Shown here: one piece after another, positions 44,240 to 51,615 of the stretch
Layout: every line of letters starts with the position of its first letter
Numbering within the stretch: the stretch's first letter is position 1
Assembly (NCBI GenBank): GCA_944321445.1
Contig: CALULJ010000008.1
Location: forward strand, 1 to 64,000
Source of the DNA: an uncultured Collinsella sp.
GTDB lineage: Bacteria > Actinomycetota > Coriobacteriia > Coriobacteriales > Coriobacteriaceae
Direction of reading: 5' to 3'
Length of the DNA: 64,000 nt
Translations under genes and position numbers: made by a program
The notes under the pieces: model-generated
Database searches by the model: none
Told to the model about the DNA's origin: nothing
Seen by the model: only the letters and a program-made list of their open reading frames with translations

Positions 44240-45440
44240 GAGATACAGGCCTCATTTCGACCCGCGACCCAATCGCCCACCAGACCGGACTGCCCCTCCT
44301 GACTCTTGCTCCAAACCGGACGAAACGGTCAGTGAACCGATCTGCATTCGTTGATGAGCAGCATTGGCGCGATTTGAAGCAGTTTTCTTGTGCTCAAAAG
44401 ATTCGATTCATGAATTGATTCCATAACGCATCATACAACCGATTCACTGTCTGCATCGCATTGGTTCAGTCATATTCAATTGATTTACAACTGATTCTTC
44501 GTATCAACTCGCACTCAGTCGTTGGCGAAGAGACAACGAGATAAGATTCGGAGCATACTTTCGGTATCAAACCGACCCGCAGAACGCTTCATAACGAGAA
44601 TCCTGACGCACTCTTCTATATCCGTACCAAACGTCACCGCGCTAGGCAGAGTGGGGGAGAGGCGTTCATGCGAAACGATTCCATGACCCATTCCGTCTGA
44701 ACACATACCGTTTCGAAGACACATATCACCGCTCTTATATCTGATTCCATACGACACAACTATCGCTCTAAGAGTGCATCCCCTAACCAAACCAGATTTG
44801 CCCGGACCTATTGAGTACTCGAACTACAGGTCCACTTCAACAGTGTGCTTCACCAGATGTTTTTAAACTCGGAGCTCGTTGGACGCAGACCATTCAACTA
44901 AACCAACCACCGACTCAAACGCACCATCGGGTCACTCAGACTCATTCAAAGATTCAAGCGCATACGCTCAATCTATCCCAACCGCTTCGCGCTAACTCCG
45001 CCCATCTCAACTGATTCGAACGATCCCATCGAGTCGATGCGATCCTAAGTAGTTCCAATTCACATGCGTGTGCGTAGGCCGCTCGTACTCGATCAATCAC
45101 CGAATCACTGAATCGGATTGCAGAATGAGTCTCATCGATCCGTCAATCGATTCCACTTCTCGTGCCACACATCTTCAACCGAATCGTGGGTTCGCACACG
45201 ACTCATTCGCTATTAATCCGCCAACCACGTCAGAACCGATTCACACGCAGCAGGAGAGACCACATCAACCTGAACCTTGTCGATTCACTCCATAATCGAA
45301 CCAACCAAAGAATCGACTCTGTCGTTTACACCAAGAATTCAAACCAGGTTCGATTCATGCGAATCGAACCCTCTACCAGTGCAAAGACTGAATCCAACCG
45401 CGTCACACCGACCCACGCACGTCAATTAACCGCACCATAA
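44240..45440. other. Gene-free, GANTC-rich stretch of about 1.2 kb
   Basis: No convincing reading frame on either strand and clearly lower GC than the flanks. The five-base words GATTC, GAATC, GACTC and GAGTC recur about 28 times by hand count (about 4-5 expected at random), mostly as C/T/A-GATTC-A/C/G, e.g. 44400-44420, 45098-45152 and 45345-45366, where GGTTCGATTC and GAATCGAACC mirror each other. The copies are dispersed and irregularly spaced, not a clean tandem array. It ends at the promoter of the HTH gene at 45523. Confidence 0.6.
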
Positions 45441-45454
45441 GCTCAATATCACGA

Positions 45455-45460
45455 TATAAT
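45455..45460 (+). promoter_or_regulatory. Probable -10 element of the HTH/coiled-coil gene
   Basis: Consensus TATAAT 63 bases before the start codon, at the edge of the GANTC-rich stretch; no clear -35 box at 17 bases. Confidence 0.45.
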
Positions 45461-45522
45461 CGCAGGCAGATTAACCAATGCACTGATGCAGTCAGAAACG
45501 TAGCAGGGTAGGGTGAAACGTT

Positions 45523-46011
45523 TTGCCAACCATCAAAGAGATCGCCGACGCAACCGGACGCGGAAAATCGACCGTAAGCAGGGCCGTCAAGGAGCTTGGC
45601 CTGCGCGAATCCGGTCACGCCAAAGCTGATGGAGCCCGCGGCGCCCTTATCATCGATGCCGAGGGCGCATCGATGCTCGCTGACTACCTCACCAAGAATG
45701 TCGAGTCAAAACCGCAGGTAGACGACGATGAAACCCCTGCTCAGCCCGCTATTGACCTCGATGCCCTGGTCGGCGTGTACAAGGAGCGCATCGAAGACCT
45801 CAAAACCCAAATCGACGGCCTCAATGCCCAACTCGCCGCCAAAGACGAGCAAATCAAGGAGCTTTCCATGGCGCTCGACAACGCTCAGAACGCTGCAAAG
45901 GATGCTCAGGAAGAAACTCGCCGCTCGCACGACCGCGTCCTCCTCATGGCGAGCGCCGGCGTATGGGAGCGCCTCACCGGTTTCAAGGGCCTTTTGGAGT
46001 CCGGCGAGTAA
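45523..46011 (+). CDS. Helix-turn-helix protein with coiled coil (plasmid replication/partition-like)
   Basis: 162 residues. N-terminal HTH (TIKEIADATGRGKSTVSRAV, KELGL), a short linker, then a heptad-rich coiled coil from about 85 to 145 (IEDLKTQIDGLNAQLAAKDE, QIKELSMALDNAQ). The layout resembles DUF536/KfrA-type proteins of plasmids, which bind DNA at one end and oligomerise through the coil; the exact family is not certain. TTG at 45523 is the only possible start, since TGA lies three codons upstream in frame. It directly follows the GANTC-rich stretch, so it may bind there (inference). Confidence 0.75.
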   Translation: MPTIKEIADATGRGKSTVSRAVKELGLRESGHAKADGARGALIIDAEGASMLADYLTKNVESKPQVDDDETPAQPAIDLDALVGVYKERIEDLKTQIDGLNAQLAAKDEQIKELSMALDNAQNAAKDAQEETRRSHDRVLLMASAGVWERLTGFKGLLESGE

Positions 46012-46080
46012 AAAATCAAAGGCTCTGAGACGCCGAATACGGGCATTTTAGCCACCATTACATATAAGTAGACCAATAGA

Positions 46081-46117
46081 CCCTCAGATGGCGAAATACA
46101 GCCATCTGAGGGCTTTA
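46081..46117 (+). terminator. Rho-independent terminator of the HTH gene
   Basis: CCCTCAGATGGC-GAAATACA-GCCATCTGAGGG, then CTTTAAATT. Confidence 0.85.
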
Positions 46118-46195
46118 AATTAGATTTCGCGTTTTTACATGAAAAACCGGCTCTTACCTGGCCACGGTGCCAGCAATAATCACCAAACAGTAGGG

Positions 46196-46285
46196 GAGTA
46201 ACCCGCGAGGCCTTCGGTCTCTCGCACGCTCCTCAGCGAACAGTCCCGCACCCCGAACGGGGTTCGATCCCCCGAACGACCCCTA
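46196..46285 (+). other. Structured segment with a tRNA T-arm-like hairpin
   Basis: Contains GCGAG-GCCTTCGGTCT-CTCGC and then CGGGG-TTCGATC-CCCCG (46255-46271), exactly the form of a T arm, with TAGGGG/CCCCTA at the ends. A complete cloverleaf cannot be drawn, so it is either a tRNA remnant or an unrelated small RNA. Confidence 0.35.
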
Positions 46286-46291
46286 GACATG

Positions 46292-46315
46292 AAAAGACCC
46301 CGCCGTAGCGAGGTC
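46292..46315 (-). terminator. Terminator after tRNA-Ala
   Basis: GACCTCGC-TACG-GCGGGGTC with one mismatch on the minus strand, followed by TTTTC; 11 bases after the CCA end. Confidence 0.75.
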
Positions 46316-46326
46316 AACAGGATCAA

Positions 46327-46402
46327 TGGTGGAGGTTAGGGGGATCGAACCCCTGACCTCAGGCTTGCAAAGCCCGCGCTCTCCCAGCTGAGCTAAACCC
46401 CC
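46327..46402 (-). tRNA. tRNA-Ala (TGC)
   Basis: 76 nt with encoded CCA. Acceptor starts GGGGGTT; D arm GCTCAGCTGGGAGAGC; anticodon stem-loop CGGGC-TTTGCAA-GCCTG gives anticodon TGC; T arm AGGGG-TTCGATC-CCCCT. Lies 63 bases from tRNA-Ile, with a hairpin between them. Confidence 0.97.
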
Positions 46403-46409
46403 ACTTAGT

Positions 46410-46454
46410 AATAAACACCCCAGCGGCGACTCGGCTCTCGCTGGGGTGTTTATT
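46410..46454. terminator. Bidirectional terminator between the two tRNAs
   Basis: AATAAACACCCCAGCG and CGCTGGGGTGTTTATT, 16 perfect pairs, with A- and T-rich outer ends. Confidence 0.8.
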
Positions 46455-46465
46455 GCGAAAGAAAG

Positions 46466-46542
46466 TGGTGGACCTGACAAGATTCGAACTTGTGACCTCC
46501 CGGTTATCAGCCGGACGCTCTAACCAACTGAGCTACAGGTCC
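46466..46542 (-). tRNA. tRNA-Ile (GAT)
   Basis: 77 nt with encoded CCA. Acceptor GGACCTG/CAGGTCC, D arm GCTCAGTTGGTTAGAGC, anticodon stem-loop with CTGATAA (anticodon GAT), T arm ACAAG-TTCGAAT-CTTGT. Outside any rRNA operon, unlike many bacteria where Ile and Ala tRNAs lie in the 16S-23S spacer. Confidence 0.97.
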
Positions 46543-46771
46543 ATCGCGCGAGGAATATATTAGCGCGCTCCCCAAACGGGAGTCAACAACTTTTTTGAGA
46601 AATTTCTTCCTCACACACAACCGTCCCCATCGTATCCATCATTCCATGAACAGCTCGATGAAGAGGCCATGTAACCACGCGTGCGCCGCGCATTTTGGGT
46701 ACTATAACTATCCAGTTTTAAACCGAAGGCTTTCGGTAACGCGATTATCCATATACCTAGGAGGTGCCATA

Positions 46772-47275
46772 ATGATTCGCGTTGATATCGAGACCATTAT
46801 TATGGCCGCCGGCCCCGTTCCATCTATCATCGTGCTGCGTGAGCGCAGTGCCGAGGGAGCATCTGACGCCCCGCTGCGGGCGCTTTCCATCCAAACCGGT
46901 TCATTCGAGGCGGCTGCGGTCGGACGCGGTGTGGACGGCACGGGCGAAGGCTCGCGCCCCATCACGCATGACCTCATGGTCGACGTTATCAAGTCCCTAG
47001 GCGGTAAGCTCGAGCGTGTCGAAATCGACCGCGTCGACGCACCCGTCTTCTACGCCACCGTCGTGCTCGAGGATGCCGATGGGGGAGAGAAGCACATCGA
47101 TGCTCGCCCCAGCGACGCACTCGCCCTCGCGGTGCGCACCAACGCACCAATCTACGTCGAGGACGACGTCATGAACCGCGCCGGCAACATCTCGTACCGC
47201 ACCGAGGACGACACGGAAAAGGAGCTCGAGCGCTTTGACGAGTTCGCCCGCTCCGTCTCCCCGGACGACTTCTAA
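46772..47275 (+). CDS. Bifunctional nuclease (BFN, DUF151) domain protein
   Basis: 167 residues, one BFN domain: RALSIQTGSFEAAAVGR, the conserved DLMVDVIKSLGGKLERVEID, FYATVVLEDADGGEKHIDA and the signature RPSDALALAVRTNAPIYVED near 120. Plant and bacterial BFN proteins have been reported to cut DNA and RNA; the physiological role in bacteria is unclear. The ATG at 46772 is fixed by AGGAGGTG. An upstream in-frame extension overlaps the tRNA-proximal region and is rejected. Followed by a strong terminator. Confidence 0.9.
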   Translation: MIRVDIETIIMAAGPVPSIIVLRERSAEGASDAPLRALSIQTGSFEAAAVGRGVDGTGEGSRPITHDLMVDVIKSLGGKLERVEIDRVDAPVFYATVVLEDADGGEKHIDARPSDALALAVRTNAPIYVEDDVMNRAGNISYRTEDDTEKELERFDEFARSVSPDDF

Positions 47276-47297
47276 CGAGCAGGCCACCGCATCGGCC

Positions 47298-47338
47298 AAG
47301 GGCCCGACCGAATCACGATTCGGTCGGGCCCTTTCTCT
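47298..47338. terminator. Rho-independent terminator between convergent genes
   Basis: AAGGGCCCGACCGAAT-CACG-ATTCGGTCGGGCCCTT, 16 perfect pairs, then TCTCTT; serves the BFN gene and possibly the convergent HTH gene. Confidence 0.9.
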
Positions 47339-47347
47339 TACCTCGGG

Positions 47348-47977
47348 TTATCCAAGCAGCTTTTCGCCAAGCATTGCGCCGCCGTACCCCAAAAACGCAC
47401 CGATTGCCGCACACAGCAGCGTCAAGCCAACGGTCCGGATAACCTTCATCCAACGCGGCAACATACGCTCCCGGCGCCCGCGATCGGTATCGCGATCGAC
47501 CTCTTCGCCATTCCAGTACGCCAAGATCTCGCGATACGTGATCAGATCGTGCCTCTTTTTGATGCGCTCGACCCATACCGCGGCGAACATCGCAATGCCC
47601 CACAGCACAATGGCCAGCGCGAATGTGGGTACTGTCTGCCCCAGAGGCCAATCCCAAGCCGACGTCTGAACAATCCCCCACACCATCGCCAACACCATCA
47701 GCAGCAAAAAGCCAAGCGTCACATAGCTCAACCGCTTCATGGTGCGAACGTCTGAATCAATGGTCTTCGTCATGGTCTCCACGTCTCCTTTGATGAGGCT
47801 ATCTGCAGTCACGTCGAAGATCTCAGAAAGGAGCAGCAGGCTTTGAATGTCGGGATAGGTCTTGCCGTTCTCCCAGGAGCTGATGGTCTGGCGCGACACG
47901 TACACGCGCGCCGCCAGATCATCCTGAGACATATGCGCCTCTGCCCTCAGGCCCTTGATGCGCTTCCCGACCTCCAT
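47348..47977 (-). CDS. XRE-family HTH regulator with three membrane segments
   Basis: 209 residues. Residues 1-60 form a Cro/CI-type HTH (IKGLRAEAHMSQDDLAARVY, VSRQTISSWENGKTYPDI). It then has two adjacent membrane helices (LGFLLLMVLAMVWGIV and TFALAIVLWGIAMFAAVWV), a basic/polar cytosolic loop, and a third helix near the end (VGLTLLCAAIGAFLGYGGAML). Such membrane-tethered XRE regulators are common in Gram-positives; signal and targets are unknown. AAAGGAGG is 7 bases before the ATG at 47977. Confidence 0.85.
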   Translation of the reverse strand: MEVGKRIKGLRAEAHMSQDDLAARVYVSRQTISSWENGKTYPDIQSLLLLSEIFDVTADSLIKGDVETMTKTIDSDVRTMKRLSYVTLGFLLLMVLAMVWGIVQTSAWDWPLGQTVPTFALAIVLWGIAMFAAVWVERIKKRHDLITYREILAYWNGEEVDRDTDRGRRERMLPRWMKVIRTVGLTLLCAAIGAFLGYGGAMLGEKLLG

Positions 47978-48181
47978 AGCCGCCTCCTTTCGCAACCTCG
48001 ACGGGACCCCTACAGCCCCACCATTCCATGACGCGCCGCATCGTACCATCAAAAGGGCCCGACGCAGCCCGCAGAGGAGCGAACCGCGCCGTCAAATGTT
48101 CTTGACGGTGCGGTTGACCAGCGTCAATCTCACGCGCAACCAGACCCCGAAGCCGCAAGCGGACCCCTTTCCACGCCAAGC
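47978..48181. other. Leader region of the HTH regulator
   Basis: About 200 bases. Contains GTTCTTGACGGTGCGG followed by TTGACCAGCGTCAA, a TTGAC/GTCAA inverted pair that could be promoter or operator sequence. No gene seen. Confidence 0.35.
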
Positions 48182-48395
48182 TGGATAGAAATGTCGATTC
48201 TGCATTCCGCGCGGACAGCCTCAAGCCGCCTGCGACCGGAACCCACAGACCAAGGCGCCAAAACCTGTCTCAATCAGTCATCAATCACGCTCAACACGTC
48301 AAGCCCGCTCATCATCGCCCAGCAACACAAGCACCGCGCCCGCGGCAAGGCCCGAAAGCACCGACCAAGCGATGCATAATCGACATTTCTATCCA
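48182..48395. repeat. Family F element 1 with 24-bp inverted ends
   Basis: Ends TGGATAGAAATGTCGATT plus C/A plus TGCAT pair with one mismatch in 24; total 214 bp. The interior has no gene and is C-rich on the plus strand. Immediately followed by a related element of almost the same length. Confidence 0.8.
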
Positions 48396-48410
48396 CCAAC
48401 GGCCGCAGAC

Positions 48411-48626
48411 TAGACAAATAGGGTCGATATGCATTTTTTGCACGGCCATCGTGGCACGCGTCCCGTGCGCAACCGCGCCGCTATCCGGCACCCAGACCCA
48501 CCCGAGCCATCAAACCACCAGGATTCCCGCGACCACACCCGGAATCACGCAATCCTGCACTGCCCCGCACGCCATCGCGCCTTCAAACCACACCGCTGGA
48601 AAATGCATATCGACCCCATTTGTCTA
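48411..48626. repeat. Family F element 2 with 27-bp inverted ends
   Basis: Ends TAGACAAATAGGGTCGATAT plus GCATTTT pair with one mismatch in 27; total 216 bp. The ends share TAGA, AAAT, GTCGAT and TGCAT with element 1. The interior is C/A-rich on the plus strand and gene-free. Confidence 0.8.
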
Positions 48627-48710
48627 CCTGCGCGCCACCAGCACCCCGCACCGCACCACACCGACCGAACCTCACCGCGCCAAGCGCGGCACGCGACTCG
48701 GTCGCGACGC

Positions 48711-48745
48711 AAAAAGCGGGGTCGGGGCTACCGCCCCGACCCCGC
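48711..48745 (-). terminator. Rho-independent terminator of gyrBA
   Basis: GCGGGGTCGGGGC-GGTA-GCCCCGACCCCGC on the minus strand, followed by TTTTT; 32 bases after gyrA. Confidence 0.9.
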
Positions 48746-48776
48746 CAAACAAGCAGGTCAAACCTACAGCGAAGCG

Positions 48777-51554
48777 CTACTCGTCCATCAGGTCCTCGAG
48801 CGCCTCGTCGCCGCTGCCGATGTCCACATGGTCATCGCTCGGCGCCTCGGCGGCGCCGGCAGCGGCCAGGTCAAGCGCGCCCTGGCCCTCGGCCACCACA
48901 GGCGCCTTGGGCTTCTTCTTCGCGCTCGTCATACGGGCCACCGCGGTCACGCGGTCACCGTCCGCCACGGACATCATCTTCACGCCCTGCGTGGCGCGGC
49001 CCGTCTTCGAAATCTCGTCGGTCTTCACGCGAATGACCGTCGCGCCCTCGGTGATAATGAACAGCTCGTGCTGCGGACCCACGGTCTTCATGGCCGCCAG
49101 GTTGCCCTTGCGCTCGGTCATCTGGATCGTGTACACACCCTGACCACCGCGGTTCTGCTCCGGGTAGTCCGCCACGGGCGTGCGCTTGCCGTAACCGCGC
49201 TCGGTGATCACGAACAGGTCGCCGCGGCCGTTGGAGATCTCCATGCCCAGCACCGTCGTGTCGCCCTTCATGGTAATACCGCGCACGCCGCTCGTATCGC
49301 GGCCGGTCGCGCGCACCTGGTCCTCGGCGAACATGATGGCCTTGCCCGCCGTCGTCGCCAAAATCACCTTGTCGCCCTCGCGTACGCGACGCACGTCCAG
49401 CAAGTGGTCACCGTTCTTGAGGTTGATGGCGATGATGCCGTCGCGACGGCTGCGGTCATACGCGCTCATCACGGTCTTCTTCACCATGCCGCTCGCCGTG
49501 GCGAACATCAGGTACTCGTTATCGGGGAACTCGCGGCACGAAATCACGCTCGCGATCTTCTCGCCCTCCTCAAACGGCAGCAGGTTCACAATCGCCGTGC
49601 CGCGCGCCTGACGCGTGCCCACGGGCAGCTCGTGCACCTTCAGGCGATACACCTTGCCGCGGTTCGAGAAGAACAGTACGTACTCGTGCGTGCTCGCGAT
49701 GAACATCTCGTCGATGACGTCATCCTCTTTGAGGTTCGCGCCCGTCACGCCCTTGCCGCCGCGCTTCTGCGCGCGGTACGCGGCCACCGGGATGCGCTTC
49801 ACGTAGCCGGTGTGCGTGATGGTCACGACCATGTCCTCGTCGGCGATGAGGTCCTCGACGTCCAGGTCCTTCTCGGCGGCACAGATCTCGGTGCGGCGCT
49901 TGTCGCCGTACTTGCGCGAGATCTCGCGCATCTCCTCCTTGATGACGCCCAGAATCTTCTCCTCGTGCGCTAGCAGGTCCTCGTAGTAGGCGATGGCGCG
50001 GCGCAGGCCGTCCAGCTCCTCCTGGATCTTGTCGCGCTCCAAGCCGGTCAGGCGGCGCAGCTTCATCTCGAGGATGGCCGTGGTCTGCTCCGGAGTGAAG
50101 CCGAAGCGCTCGATCAAGCGCTGGCTCGCCTCGGCGTCGGTGCGCGAAGAGCGGATGATGGAAATGACCTCGTCGATGTGGTCGAGCGCCATGAGGTAAC
50201 CCTCAAGGATGTGCGCACGGGCCTGCGCCTTCTTCAAATCGAAGCGCGTGCGGCGGGTCACCACGTCGACCTGATGGTCGATGTAGGCGCGCAGCATCTC
50301 GCGCAGCGACAGGCACTTGGGCACGCCGCCCACGAGCGCCAGGTTGTTCACACCGAAGGTGTTCTGCAGCGAGGTGTACTTGTACAGGTTGTTGAGCACG
50401 ACCTGTGGAATGACGCCCTTCTTGAGTTCGATGACCAGGCGAATGCCCTTCTGCGTCGACTCGTCGCGCATGTCCGAGATGCCCTCGATGCGCTTCTCGT
50501 TCACGAGCTGGGCGATCTTCTCCTGCAGGTTGCCCTTGTTCACCTGGTAGGGAATCTCGGTGAACACCAGGCGGTTGCGGCCGGTCTTCGTGGACTCCAC
50601 ATGCGCCTTCGCGCGCACGGTGATGGAGCCGCGGCCGGTCTCGTAGGCCTGACGAATGCCGTCGGAACCCATGATGCGCGCGCCAGTGGGGAAGTCCGGA
50701 CCGGGCATGACGGTCATGAGTTCCTCGGTGGTGGCGTCCGGGTTGTCGATGAGCATGCACGTGGCCTCGATGGCTTCCGCGAGGTTATGCGGCGGAATGT
50801 TCGTGGCCATGCCGACGGCGATGCCCGACGAACCGTTCACCAGCAGGTTGGGAAAGCGCGCCGGCAGCACCTGGGGCTCGGCGAGCGACTCATCGTAGTT
50901 GGGCTGCCAGTCCACGGTGTCCTTCTGCAGGTCGCGCAGCAGCTCCATAGCGGGCTTGGCCAAGCGGCTCTCGGTGTAGCGCATGGCCGCCGCGGAGTCG
51001 CCGTCGATGTTGCCGAAGTTACCGTGACCGTCGATGAGCGGCGTGCGCATGCTGAACCACTGCGCCAAACGCACCATGGTGTCATACACCGCGGAGTCAC
51101 CGTGCGGGTGGTACTTACCGATAACCTCGCCGACCGTCCAGGCCGACTTCTTGTGCGGGCGGTTGGGATAGATGCCCGACTCGTTCATGGCGTAGAGGAT
51201 GCGACGGTGCACCGGCTTCAGGCCGTCGCGCACGTCCGGCAGGGCGCGCGCGGTGATGACCGACATCGAGTACTCGATGAACGACTGCTTCATCTCGTGC
51301 CCGAACTCGGAGATCTGCAGCTGGCCACCGTTGATGTCCTCACCGGCCGCCTCGCCGCGCTCGACGGTGCCAAAGCTCTCCTCGAGCTCGCCCTCGTCCT
51401 CTTCTTCGTCCTCATCGACCGCGTCGGGGTCGTACCCCACGGTCTCGCCATCCTCGTTTTGCGTCTCGGCGCGCGCGAGCAGGCGCTTCAGGTCCTCGGG
51501 CAAGCCCTCGGAACCCTCATCGCCCACCGGCGTGTTGTTCATATCGTCTGCCAC
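48777..51554 (-). CDS. gyrA: DNA gyrase subunit A
   Basis: DNA cleavage/rejoining subunit of the A2B2 gyrase. 925 residues. Catalytic Tyr is in the ARFPNLL / GRDTSG-independent core: the winged-helix region is [20 protein letters not shown] with the wild-type-looking Ser and Asp of the quinolone pocket, and the Tyr follows in AMRYTESRL. The beta-pinwheel has the GyrA box QKRGGKG near 590, needed for DNA wrapping. Odd feature: an acidic N-terminal extension of about 70 residues (many D/E, e.g. [17 protein letters not shown]) before the usual start [16 protein letters not shown]. Begins with GTG preceded by AGGAGG. Follows gyrB after 61 bases that contain a family D palindrome. Confidence 0.97.
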   Translation of the reverse strand: MADDMNNTPVGDEGSEGLPEDLKRLLARAETQNEDGETVGYDPDAVDEDEEEDEGELEESFGTVERGEAAGEDINGGQLQISEFGHEMKQSFIEYSMSVITARALPDVRDGLKPVHRRILYAMNESGIYPNRPHKKSAWTVGEVIGKYHPHGDSAVYDTMVRLAQWFSMRTPLIDGHGNFGNIDGDSAAAMRYTESRLAKPAMELLRDLQKDTVDWQPNYDESLAEPQVLPARFPNLLVNGSSGIAVGMATNIPPHNLAEAIEATCMLIDNPDATTEELMTVMPGPDFPTGARIMGSDGIRQAYETGRGSITVRAKAHVESTKTGRNRLVFTEIPYQVNKGNLQEKIAQLVNEKRIEGISDMRDESTQKGIRLVIELKKGVIPQVVLNNLYKYTSLQNTFGVNNLALVGGVPKCLSLREMLRAYIDHQVDVVTRRTRFDLKKAQARAHILEGYLMALDHIDEVISIIRSSRTDAEASQRLIERFGFTPEQTTAILEMKLRRLTGLERDKIQEELDGLRRAIAYYEDLLAHEEKILGVIKEEMREISRKYGDKRRTEICAAEKDLDVEDLIADEDMVVTITHTGYVKRIPVAAYRAQKRGGKGVTGANLKEDDVIDEMFIASTHEYVLFFSNRGKVYRLKVHELPVGTRQARGTAIVNLLPFEEGEKIASVISCREFPDNEYLMFATASGMVKKTVMSAYDRSRRDGIIAINLKNGDHLLDVRRVREGDKVILATTAGKAIMFAEDQVRATGRDTSGVRGITMKGDTTVLGMEISNGRGDLFVITERGYGKRTPVADYPEQNRGGQGVYTIQMTERKGNLAAMKTVGPQHELFIITEGATVIRVKTDEISKTGRATQGVKMMSVADGDRVTAVARMTSAKKKPKAPVVAEGQGALDLAAAGAAEAPSDDHVDIGSGDEALEDLMDE

Positions 51555-51581
51555 GTACTACCTCCTATGGTTCGGTCGAGC

Positions 51582-51610
51582 GACAAGTTTGGGCCCGCCC
51601 CCATCTTGTC
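51582..51610. repeat. Family D 29-bp palindrome (degenerate)
   Basis: GACAAGTTTGGGCCCG...CCCCATCTTGTC between gyrB and gyrA; same length and ends as the copies at 5758 and 23986. Confidence 0.65.
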
Positions 51611-51615
51611 AAAAG

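Noticed and set aside
44515-44790. A 91-codon minus-strand frame in the GANTC-rich stretch.
   Set aside because: Starts with GTG, no ribosome-binding site, no recognisable composition or domain; expected by chance in a 1.2-kb stretch.
46196-46285. tRNA-Sec or other intact tRNA on the plus strand.
   Set aside because: T arm fits but no acceptor, D or anticodon arm can be formed around it; kept only as a low-confidence fragment.
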